DNA of 43,056 nt, from positions 1 to 43,056 of the forward strand of contig JAHEHN010000022.1 of the NCBI GenBank assembly GCA_024644515.1, in the 5' to 3' direction. The notes beneath the pieces are model-generated. The model saw only the letters and a list, made by a program, of their open reading frames with translations, was not told where the DNA came from and did not search any database. The translations under genes were made by a program, and so were the position numbers. Origin of the DNA: Gammaproteobacteria bacterium. Lineage in GTDB: Bacteria; Pseudomonadota; Gammaproteobacteria; Pseudomonadales; Pseudohongiellaceae. Shown here piece after piece: positions 23,890 to 32,811 of the stretch. Every line of letters begins with the position of its first letter. Position 1 is the stretch's first letter.

Positions 23890-25263
23890 TTAGAGCTTTC
23901 TGACCCGGATCTTGCGGCCCTTGATTTTGCCTTCCGTCAAAATCTTCAGGGCATCACGGGCCACTTCCCGCTGCACTGCTACGTAGGCAATAAAATCAAA
24001 CAGGTCTATTTTGCCTATTTGACTGCCGTTCAGTTCCTTGCTGGCCGTCAGCGCGCCAAGAATATCGCCGGGGCGTAATTTATTCTTGCGGCCGCTGTCG
24101 AGCATGATCGTTACCATGGGCGCTTTCGCAATGTCATTATTACTGGCGAGGGGAATGTTTTTAAACAGCGGCGGTTTTTCAAGATAGGCGCCAATGGCCT
24201 GCACCTTCTTGATTTCCGAAGGCTGAAAAATACTCAGGGCCAGGCCTTCCTTGCCGGCACGTCCGGTACGACCAATACGGTGCACATAGATTTCCGGGTC
24301 CGGTGAGATTTCATAATTCACCACAAGATCAAGATCCTTGATATCCAGACCCCGCGCCGCCACGTCGGTGGCGGTTAATACACTGATGCTTTTATTGGCA
24401 AAGCGAACCAGCACCTGATCCCGTTCCTTCTGCTCCAGATCCCCATGCAGGGCCATGGCCTGAAAACCATATTGTTTCAGTTCGTGGGCGAGCTCCTGAC
24501 ATTGCTGCTTGCGCTGACAGAACACGACACAGGATTCCGGTTGATAATTACGCAGCAAGGTGACAAGAGCCGGCGTTTTCTGATCTCTTTCTACTTCAAA
24601 AAACCATTGTTGAATGACGCTGTCGTCATGGAGGCTTTCGACTTTTATTTCCACCGGCTGCTGTTGTACGTTCTGGCTGACATCTTCGATGAGGTCGGGA
24701 TAGGTAGCGGAAAACAATAATGTCTGCCGCTGTTTGGGGGTGTAATCAATGATGGCAGAGATGTCTTCCAGAAAGCCCATGTCCAGCATGCGATCGGCCT
24801 CGTCCAGCACCAGGGTGTCGACACCATCCAGTTTCAGCTTTTCTTTCTGGCAGTGTTTCAGAATACGTCCCGGCGTGCCCACCACTACCTGCGCCGGATG
24901 TTCCAGGGAGGCAAGCTGGGGTCCCATGGGCGTGCCACCACACAAGGTCAGAATCTTGGTGTTGGCAATGGGGCGTGCAAGCCGGCGTAGTTCTTTGCTG
25001 ACCTGATCCGCCAGTTCACGGGTCGGGCACAGTACCAGGGCCTGGGTCTGGAATAGCCCTGAATCAATCCTGTTCAAAAGACCTATACCAAAGGCAGCAG
25101 TTTTACCGCTGCCGGTTTTCGCCTGAGCTTTGACATCCTTGCCCGCAAAAATCGCTGGCAGACTCCGGGCCTGGATCGGGGTCATTTCGGTATAGCCCAG
25201 TGAATCGAGGTTCGCGAGGAATTCGGTGGACAGGGGCAGACTGGAGAAAGCGGTACTGGTCAT
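23890..25263 (-). CDS. dbpA: ATP-dependent RNA helicase DbpA
   Basis: DEAD-box helicase that binds hairpin 92 of 23S rRNA and helps late assembly of the large ribosomal subunit. The 457-residue protein has the same length as E. coli DbpA. Helicase motifs are in order: MTPIQ (Q motif), AKTGSGKT (I), PTRELA (Ia), TPGR (Ib), DEAD (II), SAT (III), ATDVAARGLD (V) and HRIGRTGRAG (VI). The C-terminal 75 residues (RPGDILGALTASKELNGSQIGKIDLFDFIAYVAV) are the DbpA RNA-binding domain. ATG at 25263 fits the family start MTSTAFSSLPL; the frame upstream to 25404 overlaps the next gene and is unlikely. Confidence 0.95.
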   Translation of the reverse strand: MTSTAFSSLPLSTEFLANLDSLGYTEMTPIQARSLPAIFAGKDVKAQAKTGSGKTAAFGIGLLNRIDSGLFQTQALVLCPTRELADQVSKELRRLARPIANTKILTLCGGTPMGPQLASLEHPAQVVVGTPGRILKHCQKEKLKLDGVDTLVLDEADRMLDMGFLEDISAIIDYTPKQRQTLLFSATYPDLIEDVSQNVQQQPVEIKVESLHDDSVIQQWFFEVERDQKTPALVTLLRNYQPESCVVFCQRKQQCQELAHELKQYGFQAMALHGDLEQKERDQVLVRFANKSISVLTATDVAARGLDIKDLDLVVNYEISPDPEIYVHRIGRTGRAGKEGLALSIFQPSEIKKVQAIGAYLEKPPLFKNIPLASNNDIAKAPMVTIMLDSGRKNKLRPGDILGALTASKELNGSQIGKIDLFDFIAYVAVQREVARDALKILTEGKIKGRKIRVRKL

Positions 25264-25387
25264 AAGAGTTCGTGGCCGTAAAAATGTGCGCAAGGTAACG
25301 TGATTAGGGCTTTGATACCAGCGCTTTAATGACAGAGCTGGAAAATGACGACTATATGGCTGATTACTCTTACTTACTTGCGATGGG

Positions 25388-26386
25388 TCAAGCTGACTGA
25401 GCATTAAGAATTTGTGCGCCGATGCCGAAACTTTTTATACGCGCTTCGTGATCATAACAATGACAGGTCAGCACCAGCTCATCAGCCCGGGTTCTTTCCA
25501 TAAAGCGCTCAATGTACTGTTTTACTGATGCTTTGGTTCCTACTGCGGATTCACACAACACCTGTTCAGCCATGGCAATTTCCTGGGGGGAGGCAATTTC
25601 TGCCAGATCATTTACCGGTGGTTTTAGCGGCCCGGGTTGGCTACGGCGCAAATAGATAAAACCCTGCATCACGCCCCGCATTAATGCCTTGCCTTCCTCA
25701 TCAGAGTCCGCCCCAAAAATATTAATGGCGGCGCCACAATAGGGCTCGCTTAACTGCTCTGAAGGCTGGAACTGTTCCCGGTAAATGGCCAGCGCATGAT
25801 CGAGTTGATCCGGCGCAAAGTGAGAGGCAAACAGATAAGGCAGACCCAGCGCGGCAGCCAGCTGTGCGCCAAACAGGCTGGAGCCGAGAATCCATAACGG
25901 CACTTTCAAACCATTGCCGGGAATCGCCTTGATGTTCTGGTGGCCTTCATTGAAATAAGCCTGCAGCGCCTGCACATCCTGGGGAAAGGTTTCATCGGCG
26001 CGAAAATTATCACGGCGAATGGCATAGGCGGTTTTACCGTCAGTGCCTGGTGCCCGGCCGAGACCGAGATCGACCCGGTGCGGATAGAGGGACGCCAGCG
26101 TGCCATAGTGTTCGGCAATAATCAGCGGGGAATGATTCGGCAGCATCACCCCGGCAGCGCCGACGCGAATAGTGCTGGTGCCCTCTGCCACATAACCCAG
26201 GGCGACGGAGGTGGCGGCACTGGCGATGCCGGTGGAGTTATGGTGTTCCGCCATCCAGTAACGCTTATAGCCCATACTCTCAGCATGCTGAGCCAGGTCA
26301 CGTGAGTTGACCAGCGCATCACGCACTGTGCCGCCTTCAACGATGGGGGCAAGATCGAGCAGGGAAAAGGCTTTCAGGGATGACAC
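25388..26386 (-). CDS. LLM-class flavin-dependent oxidoreductase (luciferase-like, YhbW group)
   Basis: Bacterial-luciferase-fold monooxygenase using reduced FMN. The 332-residue protein has the typical YhbW/MsnO8-type blocks: [14 protein letters not shown] near the start, [57 protein letters not shown], and [19 protein letters not shown]. The start is GTG at 26386 with AAAGGA seven bases upstream. Substrate is not known for this group. It lies 124 bases upstream of dbpA on the same strand. Confidence 0.92.
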   Translation of the reverse strand: MSSLKAFSLLDLAPIVEGGTVRDALVNSRDLAQHAESMGYKRYWMAEHHNSTGIASAATSVALGYVAEGTSTIRVGAAGVMLPNHSPLIIAEHYGTLASLYPHRVDLGLGRAPGTDGKTAYAIRRDNFRADETFPQDVQALQAYFNEGHQNIKAIPGNGLKVPLWILGSSLFGAQLAAALGLPYLFASHFAPDQLDHALAIYREQFQPSEQLSEPYCGAAINIFGADSDEEGKALMRGVMQGFIYLRRSQPGPLKPPVNDLAEIASPQEIAMAEQVLCESAVGTKASVKQYIERFMERTRADELVLTCHCYDHEARIKSFGIGAQILNAQSA

Positions 26387-26441
26387 AAGATATCCTTTCT
26401 GAATTCTGGGTTAACTTATGGGGTAGTGACTTTTTCTGAGG

Positions 26442-26470
26442 GGATAAAGGATAAAGGATAAAGGAAAAAA
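26442..26470. repeat. GGATAAA heptamer repeat
   Basis: Three exact GGATAAA units at 26442, 26449 and 26456 are followed by GGAAAAAAAA. The patch lies in the 233-base gap between the flavin oxidoreductase and pilin genes. The same unit reappears at the right end of the window (43036), again followed by GGAAAAA. Confidence 0.7.
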
Positions 26471-26619
26471 AATATGCAGTAAGGAAAAATAAGTTATGCA
26501 GGAAGCGTGTAAGTGCTTACTGTCAAATCCATACTGACATTTTGGGTTGATTCAGCTCGACCATGACCTGCTTATGCCGATCTGCCACTTTTTAAGAACA
26601 GTATGACTTACTGGCCAGG

Positions 26620-27102
26620 CTACTGGCAGGAAGAGGGCAGATAGTTGGCGGGAACCGCAGTGTTATCTGTGCCAGGCTGGCAACGCCAGGTAAGGGAGCC
26701 ATTGGGGTTGGCCTGGGCATGCAGCTCAAAGGCGGTTGCATAAGGACCCAAGTCTGAATTGAACTCGGTCAGATCCATCGTAAACTGGAGCCTCCCACTT
26801 TGTGCACTATCCTGGCGCCAGAGTATCTGTTGAATTCGGTCGATTCGCCTATTGATCAGTCCGGCTTCAGGTTCATCATTTGGCATGCGGCCATTTTCTT
26901 CAAAAAACAGTTCCACTCTGAGCCTTTCCTCTCCCGCAAATACCAGACCTTCCTCTATGGCCGCTGTCACCAGCGATCGGTTATAGGCGGGAATAGCGAC
27001 AGCGGCCAGGATGCCAATGATAGCCACCACAATCATTAATTCCAACAGGGTAAATCCAGCGTTTTTTAAGGTGGCTGTGGGGGGGCAGGTATTAGTTGTC
27101 AT
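26620..27102 (-). CDS. Type IV pilin-like protein
   Basis: Prepilin of the type IV pilus or a related pseudopilus, inserted in the inner membrane and cut by prepilin peptidase. The 160-residue protein has a 16-residue leader ending in Gly16, then [24 protein letters not shown], with the mature Glu5 at position 21. Two C-terminal cysteines (WRCQPG and SSCQ) would close the D-region disulfide loop found in major pilins such as PilA. The start at 27102 gives a normal leader length. It stands alone with no pilus-assembly gene nearby, which is not rare for pilins, so whether it is the major or a minor pilin is open. Confidence 0.88.
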   Translation of the reverse strand: MTTNTCPPTATLKNAGFTLLELMIVVAIIGILAAVAIPAYNRSLVTAAIEEGLVFAGEERLRVELFFEENGRMPNDEPEAGLINRRIDRIQQILWRQDSAQSGRLQFTMDLTEFNSDLGPYATAFELHAQANPNGSLTWRCQPGTDNTAVPANYLPSSCQ

Positions 27103-27223
27103 GGTGCAGTCCGGTTCCAAAATTAAAGATCAATACAGTTTCTATTGGAATCCATGATTGCAAAAGTTTCCTGGTCGGGGTAAAGCAAAGGGTTAGCTCT
27201 CGACACGGCTGGAATAAACCCGG

Positions 27224-27253
27224 AAAAAGGGCTGGTTTATGGCAACCAGCCCT
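27224..27253 (-). terminator. Rho-independent terminator of the FadL-family gene
   Basis: On the minus strand AGGGCTGGTT, loop GCCATA, then AACCAGCCCT form a perfect 10-bp stem followed at once by TTTTT. It begins 12 bases after the stop codon of the FadL-family gene. Confidence 0.85.
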
Positions 27254-27264
27254 CTATTGGTGGT

Positions 27265-28638
27265 TTACCAGCTATACCCGAATTCAATTTCGAACTGGTG
27301 CATTTTCAGCTCGATTTGCTGGGTTGGATCAAATGGATTGGCTCCGGTCACTTTCTTTTCCGGGGCATACATCAGGCTGAAACTGTATTCCCTGCCGTTA
27401 TCCAGCACATGGGTAAAGCCAGTGGTGAAGTGGTTTTCGATAACCCCGGGGGCCATCATATTGAACAGCACCTGCTCATCGCGAATCGGCTGCTTGCCAT
27501 GGCTGAAGCCAAAACGCAGAGTCCAGTCCTGCATACTGGCTGGTACCCACTGGTAACCAAATTTGTGGGTAGTCATATCATCCCAGCCAAAACCTGCGCC
27601 ACGCGCACCGCCCAGGCATGAGCCCAGGTCAGTGCCACCGGCACCGGCAGTAGGGCAGCTGAACAAATTGGAAAGAGGATTACCTACCGAGTCAATTTCA
27701 TTGAACTGGGTATGTTCGATATCGTAATGAAAGATGGCTGTCGGGCTCAGGCTAAAAGAGATGCCGGCGCGGACACTGGCTGGAATATCAAAACCACCGC
27801 CCTGGGCAAACAGATCACTGTAGTCATCAAACTCGGACATCTGGATCTGGCTCTGGTAACTCAGTGCGACATTAAGACGCTCTGAAGCTGCCCATATGAA
27901 ACCCGCTTTGAGGCCGGCACCATAAGAATAGTCGCGGGAATTATTGCTCAGTGAATCCGGCATGGCAGTGCCACCGGAGGCGGCAAAAGTCTGGGTATAG
28001 GGCGTAAATGCCGCGAAACCGTTACCTTTGAAGGCCTGCCCGGCAAGCACCAGGGCTACGCCCCAGGCGAGTTTGCCATTACGTTTGGAATAACTGATGT
28101 CGCCAAAGGCCTGCATCAGATCAACACCGGCATCACCGGCACCGTAGGGGCCAGGCAAGCTCATTACGGGCGCGGGGCCGCCTTGACCATCAGGGTCATA
28201 CGTGGCGCTACCACCGATATAATCTGTATTCATGCCGCCACGGCCATAGAGTGAAAGACCAATAGCGGTGTCTTCGTTCAGATCCCAGGTGCGGGCAATA
28301 TAGGGAATCGGGAAAAATTCGCTGCCACTATCCACTTCGCCCTGGTCAATGGTAAAGGCACCGCCTTGTCCATTGGCAAAACTGGCGGAGGCATTAAAAG
28401 AACGCCGCGGCGAAAAGATGGAGATGCCGCTCTCGAATTTATTACCCAGCACGACTGCGGAAGCCGGATTCACCGAGGTGGCGATAGCTTCCTGTGGCGT
28501 GGCTGTGCCAGCGCCGGCCAGTGCCTTGTTTTTGGTGCCAAGACCATGCGTAAAGTAACCGTTGGTGGCAAAAACCAGCGGACTTGTGGTGATCAGCGCG
28601 AGGGCGATACCTGCACGAAGTGAACGAACATTTCTCAT
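27265..28638 (-). CDS. Outer-membrane transport protein of the OmpP1/FadL/TodX family
   Basis: Beta-barrel channel for long-chain fatty acids or other hydrophobic compounds. The 457-residue precursor has a signal peptide cut after VFA (residue 24), followed directly by the hallmark NGYFTHGLGTKNKALAGAG that forms the N-terminal hatch, then AIATSVNPASAV. The last residues (FEIEFGYSW) alternate and end in an aromatic residue, as barrels assembled by Bam do. A GGGA lies upstream of the ATG at 28638. A strong terminator follows. It is probably a single-gene unit; the substrate cannot be told. Confidence 0.93.
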   Translation of the reverse strand: MRNVRSLRAGIALALITTSPLVFATNGYFTHGLGTKNKALAGAGTATPQEAIATSVNPASAVVLGNKFESGISIFSPRRSFNASASFANGQGGAFTIDQGEVDSGSEFFPIPYIARTWDLNEDTAIGLSLYGRGGMNTDYIGGSATYDPDGQGGPAPVMSLPGPYGAGDAGVDLMQAFGDISYSKRNGKLAWGVALVLAGQAFKGNGFAAFTPYTQTFAASGGTAMPDSLSNNSRDYSYGAGLKAGFIWAASERLNVALSYQSQIQMSEFDDYSDLFAQGGGFDIPASVRAGISFSLSPTAIFHYDIEHTQFNEIDSVGNPLSNLFSCPTAGAGGTDLGSCLGGARGAGFGWDDMTTHKFGYQWVPASMQDWTLRFGFSHGKQPIRDEQVLFNMMAPGVIENHFTTGFTHVLDNGREYSFSLMYAPEKKVTGANPFDPTQQIELKMHQFEIEFGYSW

Positions 28639-28862
28639 GATATTTGCATTTCCCGGGTATTAAAGAATGACCTGCGAAGCGTATTTTCGCGACTGCAGGT
28701 CCAAAAGGGCGCAATTTTACCAGCTTTTTCAGGTTCGGCAATAAATCCGGCTATTTGGCCGGTGAGGGGGAAAAAGGAGGGCTTTGGCAGGCCAGTCAGG
28801 GGAAGCAGTGACGCTGCCTCCCCAGGCTGAATATTCACCTCTGAATGATTAGCTTCGCTGGC

Positions 28863-29915
28863 CTAGCGTGAAAATCGCAGCATGCGTGTGCCCTGAAAGG
28901 AGCCCACATAAACATTCTCATTCACCTCTATGGCAACCGAGACGCCATTGATCAGGGCGCGACCCTTTGAGTCATAAATTTCACTGACCGCCGAGGTGCC
29001 CGGAACGATCTGGACCACCTTGAAACCCTGCAGGCAAGGGCTGTCGCTGTCAGCGGGACAATTACCATTAATGCCTTTAACGCCTGCCGCCAGAATGTTG
29101 CCATTCGGGGTCCAGGTCAGATTGTCAGGCATGAAGCCAAGGTCAACCTGGGCGACTTCCTGCTGAGTGCTTAGATCGTACTTGTGATAATCGCTGGTGG
29201 TCCAGCCACTGATATAGGCATAACGACCACTTTTGGACACCAACACGCCATTGGGGTAGCCAATTTCTGTACCAGGTAAAACGGTTTCGCCATCTTCAGC
29301 ATTCCATATAGCGACATTGCCGGTGGGCTCGCCGCTGAAGACATTGTCGCCTTCACCCAGAAAAGCCGTAGGCCGGGTGGCCACATAACTGCCATCGGGA
29401 AGGGCTGCAACATCGTTGTAGGGCACATCGGCAAACACGCAGCCGCGCCAGGCCAGACGCCAGCTATTACCCTCGGCTTCCAGTTCATACGTCTCCATGG
29501 ATTCGCGGACATTGTGGTTCACCACATAAAATTGCCATTCACCACTGCTGCGCTGCGAAAGCGACAGACCATGAGGGCTGACCTGATCGCCAATGGTGTC
29601 GGTACAGGCATCATCGCCCCACCCGCTCCGGGGCGCATCGGTAATCGTCATGGGCGTAAAAGTTTTGCTTTGCAGGTTAAACAGGTCAATGGGATGGTCA
29701 TCACCCTGCCCGTACTTGGCGACAATCAGGTAGCGACCATCGGGGGTTACCTCAAAATCTTCCGGTGCCCGCGTACCACAAATCATTTCGGCATCCTGAT
29801 AGGTGCCACAATCCAGCAGGGGTGGCCGAAATGCGCCGGGTTGGGCAAGTGAGACAGTAGCAGCTAGTGAGGCCAGCGCACCCAGTAATAGAGACAGGCA
29901 AAGTGTTTTTTTCAT
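28863..29915 (-). CDS. Exported paraoxonase/SMP-30-like beta-propeller protein
   Basis: Secreted or periplasmic protein resembling six-bladed calcium-binding lactonases or esterases. The 350-residue precursor has a signal peptide ending near SLAQ. Motifs in the order found in paraoxonases are SPHGLSL, FYVVNHN, YNDVAALPDGSYVAT, YPNGVLVSKSGRYAYISGW, PDNLTWTPNGNILAAG, and a final NVYVGSFQGTRMLRFSR. Asparagines and aspartates in NDV, PNG and DNL sit where calcium ligands are expected. GGGGGA precedes the ATG. Lactone hydrolysis is an inference from fold motifs only. It is divergent from the PepSY gene. Confidence 0.6.
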   Translation of the reverse strand: MKKTLCLSLLLGALASLAATVSLAQPGAFRPPLLDCGTYQDAEMICGTRAPEDFEVTPDGRYLIVAKYGQGDDHPIDLFNLQSKTFTPMTITDAPRSGWGDDACTDTIGDQVSPHGLSLSQRSSGEWQFYVVNHNVRESMETYELEAEGNSWRLAWRGCVFADVPYNDVAALPDGSYVATRPTAFLGEGDNVFSGEPTGNVAIWNAEDGETVLPGTEIGYPNGVLVSKSGRYAYISGWTTSDYHKYDLSTQQEVAQVDLGFMPDNLTWTPNGNILAAGVKGINGNCPADSDSPCLQGFKVVQIVPGTSAVSEIYDSKGRALINGVSVAIEVNENVYVGSFQGTRMLRFSR

Positions 29916-30138
29916 GAAGATTCCCCCGGAGAATTTTTATTAAGCCAGCTTGCGCAGTGAATAGCGTAAATCAGAAGGAGGAAGATAATGCTAAATGGCA
30001 TCTGTGTAAAATCTGGTGATTAATTCCGACAAGGATTTCGGAAAACTGTGATGAGCGGATTAAAGATTTTCTCCCGGTTGAATTTTTGGCACTATGGTGC
30101 ACAGTAATAATAAAAATAGCTAAAAAGAAGCATTCACA

Positions 30139-31062
30139 ATGAATTCATGGCAACGCTGGCTACAGGCCCCGCAAACGCATCTGTTTCGTCGTGCCCTGTT
30201 CCAGATTCATTTATGGCTGGGCATCGGGCTGGGGCTGTATGTGCTGGTTATCGCCATCAGTGGCACGGCCTTGTTGCTGAAGTCACCTTTCTATACCTGG
30301 TTTGAACCCAAGACTCTGGTCCTTCTGGAAACCGAGCCCCTCACGGGTGCTGCCCTGAAAGAGCGCATGGCAGAAGTCTATGTGGGCTATGAGCTGGGTT
30401 TTACTATTGAGGGATTTGAGGAAGACGAAGCGACCTTCATCGTGCTGGAAAAAGACGGCGAGTATATTCCCCACTATTTTAATCAATACACCGGTGAAGA
30501 TATCGGGCTGGCCCGTCCCTGGCCCATCGTGGCGGTGGAATGGGTGGCGGATGTGCATGATGAACTCATGCTGGGTCGGGATCTGGGACGCAAGATCAAT
30601 GGTATTGGTGGCGCCCTGTTTGTGTTGATGAGTGTCACTGGCCTGCTAATCTGGTGGCAGGGAAAACGACGCTGGTGGGAAGGTCTGGTGATATTGCCGG
30701 GCAGTTCACGCTCGCTCCTGTGGCAACTGCACAGTTTTTTTGGCTTCTGGGCGCTGATCCTGATGATCGCCTGGGGCGTCTCCGGTTTTCAGCTGGGCTT
30801 TCCGAGGCAGATGGCCGCCATTCTGGAATTTTTCGGTAGTGAAGGGGATGTGATTCGGCCTCGTGACGGCGTCATGGGATTTTTCCGTAAGGTGCATTTT
30901 GCCGAGCCCGGTGGTCAGAATGTTTTAGTCCGCTGGGGCTGGATTCTGGCCAGTCTGCTGCCAACCCTGATGTTTACCACTGGCCTGATTGTCTGGTGGC
31001 GTCGGGTTGTTATGCGCTGGTATCGAAACACTTTCAAGTCTCAAGTTACAAGTCTCAAGTAG
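30139..31062 (+). CDS. PepSY-associated transmembrane protein
   Basis: Inner-membrane protein with 307 residues of the PepSY-TM group, which often handles iron, flavin or cytochrome-linked electron transfer. Helices are seen near residues 23-45 (HLWLGIGLGLYVLVIAISGTALLL), 155-175, 195-220 and 268-287. Histidines in IHLWLG, VHDELMLG, LHSFFGFW and KVHFAE at helix ends could bind heme. A periplasmic PepSY segment (residues 50-150) separates the first two helices. The last residues (FKSQVTSLK) and the TAG stop are encoded by the CAAGT heptamer repeat that begins at 31035, so the original C-terminus may have been overwritten. Neighbours give no partner. Confidence 0.85.
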   Translation: MNSWQRWLQAPQTHLFRRALFQIHLWLGIGLGLYVLVIAISGTALLLKSPFYTWFEPKTLVLLETEPLTGAALKERMAEVYVGYELGFTIEGFEEDEATFIVLEKDGEYIPHYFNQYTGEDIGLARPWPIVAVEWVADVHDELMLGRDLGRKINGIGGALFVLMSVTGLLIWWQGKRRWWEGLVILPGSSRSLLWQLHSFFGFWALILMIAWGVSGFQLGFPRQMAAILEFFGSEGDVIRPRDGVMGFFRKVHFAEPGGQNVLVRWGWILASLLPTLMFTTGLIVWWRRVVMRWYRNTFKSQVTSLK

Positions 31063-31167
31063 GAGACCTCAGGTCGCCACGTCGAAAGGCGCTGCGCTTT
31101 TCCGACCTGCAAGCTTGTTCGCTTTTCATATGTGACTTGAAACTTGCAACTTGTGACTTGTTACTTG
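31035..31167. repeat. CAAGT/ACTTG heptamer element with palindromic core
   Basis: CAAGT occurs at 31035, 31042, 31049 and 31056, exactly every 7 bases. ACTTG, its reverse complement, occurs at 31135, 31142, 31149, 31156 and 31163, again every 7 bases. Between them CAGGTCG (31070-31076) pairs with CGACCTG (31103-31109) around a G/C-rich core. The 133-base unit is thus a large imperfect inverted repeat, like a small non-autonomous element. It overlaps the 3' end of the PepSY gene. Confidence 0.8.
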
Positions 31168-31230
31168 GTATACTGCGCTATTTCATTTTTCACAACTAAT
31201 TTAACAAACCCAATCTGAGGGGGATTTTCA

Positions 31231-32004
31231 ATGGCTGAAGCTCCAGCTACTCCGGCAATAACCGCACCTGTTTCTCTGACGTCATCGGCGCACAAGGGAC
31301 TGCGAATCAAGAATATTGGCAATGCGGATCATATTGCACCTAGTCATTTTGCCAAGATTTATACACCTGAATTTGCCAAGGCAGGTACTGATTACCCGAT
31401 TATTTTTGTCAAGGATCCTGATAGCGGTGCTTTCTTTGCTGCGGTTATGTGGGGTTTTGATCCTGGTGAAAACCTGTTTGTGAATGAGGGCCGCTGGGAA
31501 GGGGGGTATTTTCCTGCTTCCGTACGCTGCTATCCGTTTGCCATACAGCCGGATAGCGAAAACAAGGAGCGCCTGTTAATTGGTATCTATGAAACCGCCA
31601 GCATCGTTAACAAGGAAGAAGGGAATCTGATCTTTAATGATGATGGCACGGAAACCGAATGGATGGTCAACGTCAAGGAATTCCTGGTACGGGTTTTTCA
31701 GCAGGAAGAGATGACCAAGCAGTTTGCGGCTAAACTGAATGAGCTTGAACTGTTGGTACCGCAGACACTGACTATTAATATTCCAGGCGTTGAGACACCC
31801 AAGGAAGTGAGTGGTTTCTTTGTGGTAGATCGTGAAAAGCTGGCGAACCTGCCGGACGAGACTATTCTGGAGTTACGTAAAAGCGGTGCCCTGGAAGTGA
31901 TCTACAACCACATTATGTCGCTTGAATCGCTGGAAAAGTTATTGCGTAAGAAAAATATCGCTCCCAAGGCTGAAGAGTCTGTGCAGACTACCGAGGGAAG
32001 TTAG
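31231..32004 (+). CDS. SapC family protein
   Basis: A 257-residue protein of the SapC family, first named from a Campylobacter S-layer locus; the function in other proteobacteria is not established. Typical blocks are HKGLRIKNIGNADHIAPSHFAKIYTPEF (residues 22-49), DYPIIFVKDPDSGAFFAAVMWGFDPGENLFV, WEGGYFPASVRCYPFAI, and a late FFVVDREKLANLPDETILELRKSGALEVIYNHIMSLESLEKLL. No signal peptide is present. GGGGG stands upstream of the ATG, and a bidirectional terminator lies 37 bases after the stop. Confidence 0.88.
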   Translation: MAEAPATPAITAPVSLTSSAHKGLRIKNIGNADHIAPSHFAKIYTPEFAKAGTDYPIIFVKDPDSGAFFAAVMWGFDPGENLFVNEGRWEGGYFPASVRCYPFAIQPDSENKERLLIGIYETASIVNKEEGNLIFNDDGTETEWMVNVKEFLVRVFQQEEMTKQFAAKLNELELLVPQTLTINIPGVETPKEVSGFFVVDREKLANLPDETILELRKSGALEVIYNHIMSLESLEKLLRKKNIAPKAEESVQTTEGS

Positions 32005-32040
32005 TCAGAAAGCATTGACAGGTTTCTGAATTTTTAGACA

Positions 32041-32078
32041 AAAAAGGCCGGGCTTTTTAAAACCCCGGCCTTTTTTTT
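32041..32078. terminator. Bidirectional rho-independent terminator
   Basis: AAAAAGGCCGGG (32041-32052) and CCCGGCCTTTTT (32064-32075) form a 12-bp stem with an 11-base loop and a T-run reaching 32078. Because the A-run precedes the stem, it also works for the minus strand. It sits between the convergent SapC and SOUL genes. Confidence 0.88.
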
Positions 32079-32086
32079 GCCTGAAG

Positions 32087-32773
32087 TTAGTTGCTGGCGA
32101 TTTCTACCATCACTTCATTGCGCCGCATGAAGGGCGGTCTGAAAGGCGCGTTATAGGCTGCAAATTCAGCCTCACCGATTATTTCTACGCCAGCTTTTTC
32201 CAGCTTGTTCATCAACTCGTCCTGGTGCTTTCTAATATTCTTGTCAGTCCAGCGACCTGAAAAACCGAGAACTGCCATGGTTCGCGATGGTACCTGGTGC
32301 AATTTGACATCAGCACTGCTTGGAATCGGCGCGCTGTCTATAGTGAAGTGGAGCGGTAAAACAAAGGCGACCTTCCAACCTTCGGAGGTGGCGAACTGCT
32401 GAACCGGTGCCGTCATGGCTATCTTTTCACCCTTTGCCGGGGTCACAGCTGCAGCCGAATCGCGCTGAATGACCGGTGCGGTCATTTCGATTTTTTGGCG
32501 TCCGGTGTTGGCTCCGGTGATGTACTTGAACAGACGACGGAAGCCGATATTGTTAGATTCACTGCGCTCATCAGTGTCAACAATGGTCTGCGCAATCACA
32601 AAAGGTTGATAGCGGCGATATTCAATATCATCGACGGTTTCAATGACTTCAAAATTCGGCTCTTCAATAGCCATGGCAATATCTCCGCCCAGCAGCAAGG
32701 CTGGCAGCGCCAGCAATGCCAATGTGCGTTTGGTTTTCAGATGAATTTGCGTAATACACATCAATAGGTTCAT
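32087..32773 (-). CDS. SOUL-family heme-binding-like protein, exported
   Basis: A 228-residue protein of the SOUL/HBP family, whose animal members bind heme or tetrapyrroles. The N-terminal hydrophobic stretch (TLALLALPALLLGGDIAMA) is a signal peptide, so the domain is periplasmic. Family blocks are IEYRRYQPFVIAQT, IGFRRLFKYITGAN, KIEMTAPVIQ repeated as KIAMTAPVQQ, and the C-terminal YNAPFRPPFMRRNEVMVEI. It lies 38 bases after the alpha/beta-hydrolase gene on the same strand and may be co-transcribed. ATG codons at 32773 and 32761 are both possible starts. Heme binding is untested in such bacterial members as far as I know. Confidence 0.9.
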   Translation of the reverse strand: MNLLMCITQIHLKTKRTLALLALPALLLGGDIAMAIEEPNFEVIETVDDIEYRRYQPFVIAQTIVDTDERSESNNIGFRRLFKYITGANTGRQKIEMTAPVIQRDSAAAVTPAKGEKIAMTAPVQQFATSEGWKVAFVLPLHFTIDSAPIPSSADVKLHQVPSRTMAVLGFSGRWTDKNIRKHQDELMNKLEKAGVEIIGEAEFAAYNAPFRPPFMRRNEVMVEIASN

Positions 32774-32811
32774 AGGGTATTTTACGTACTCACGAGCAAA
32801 ACAGATTGCGC

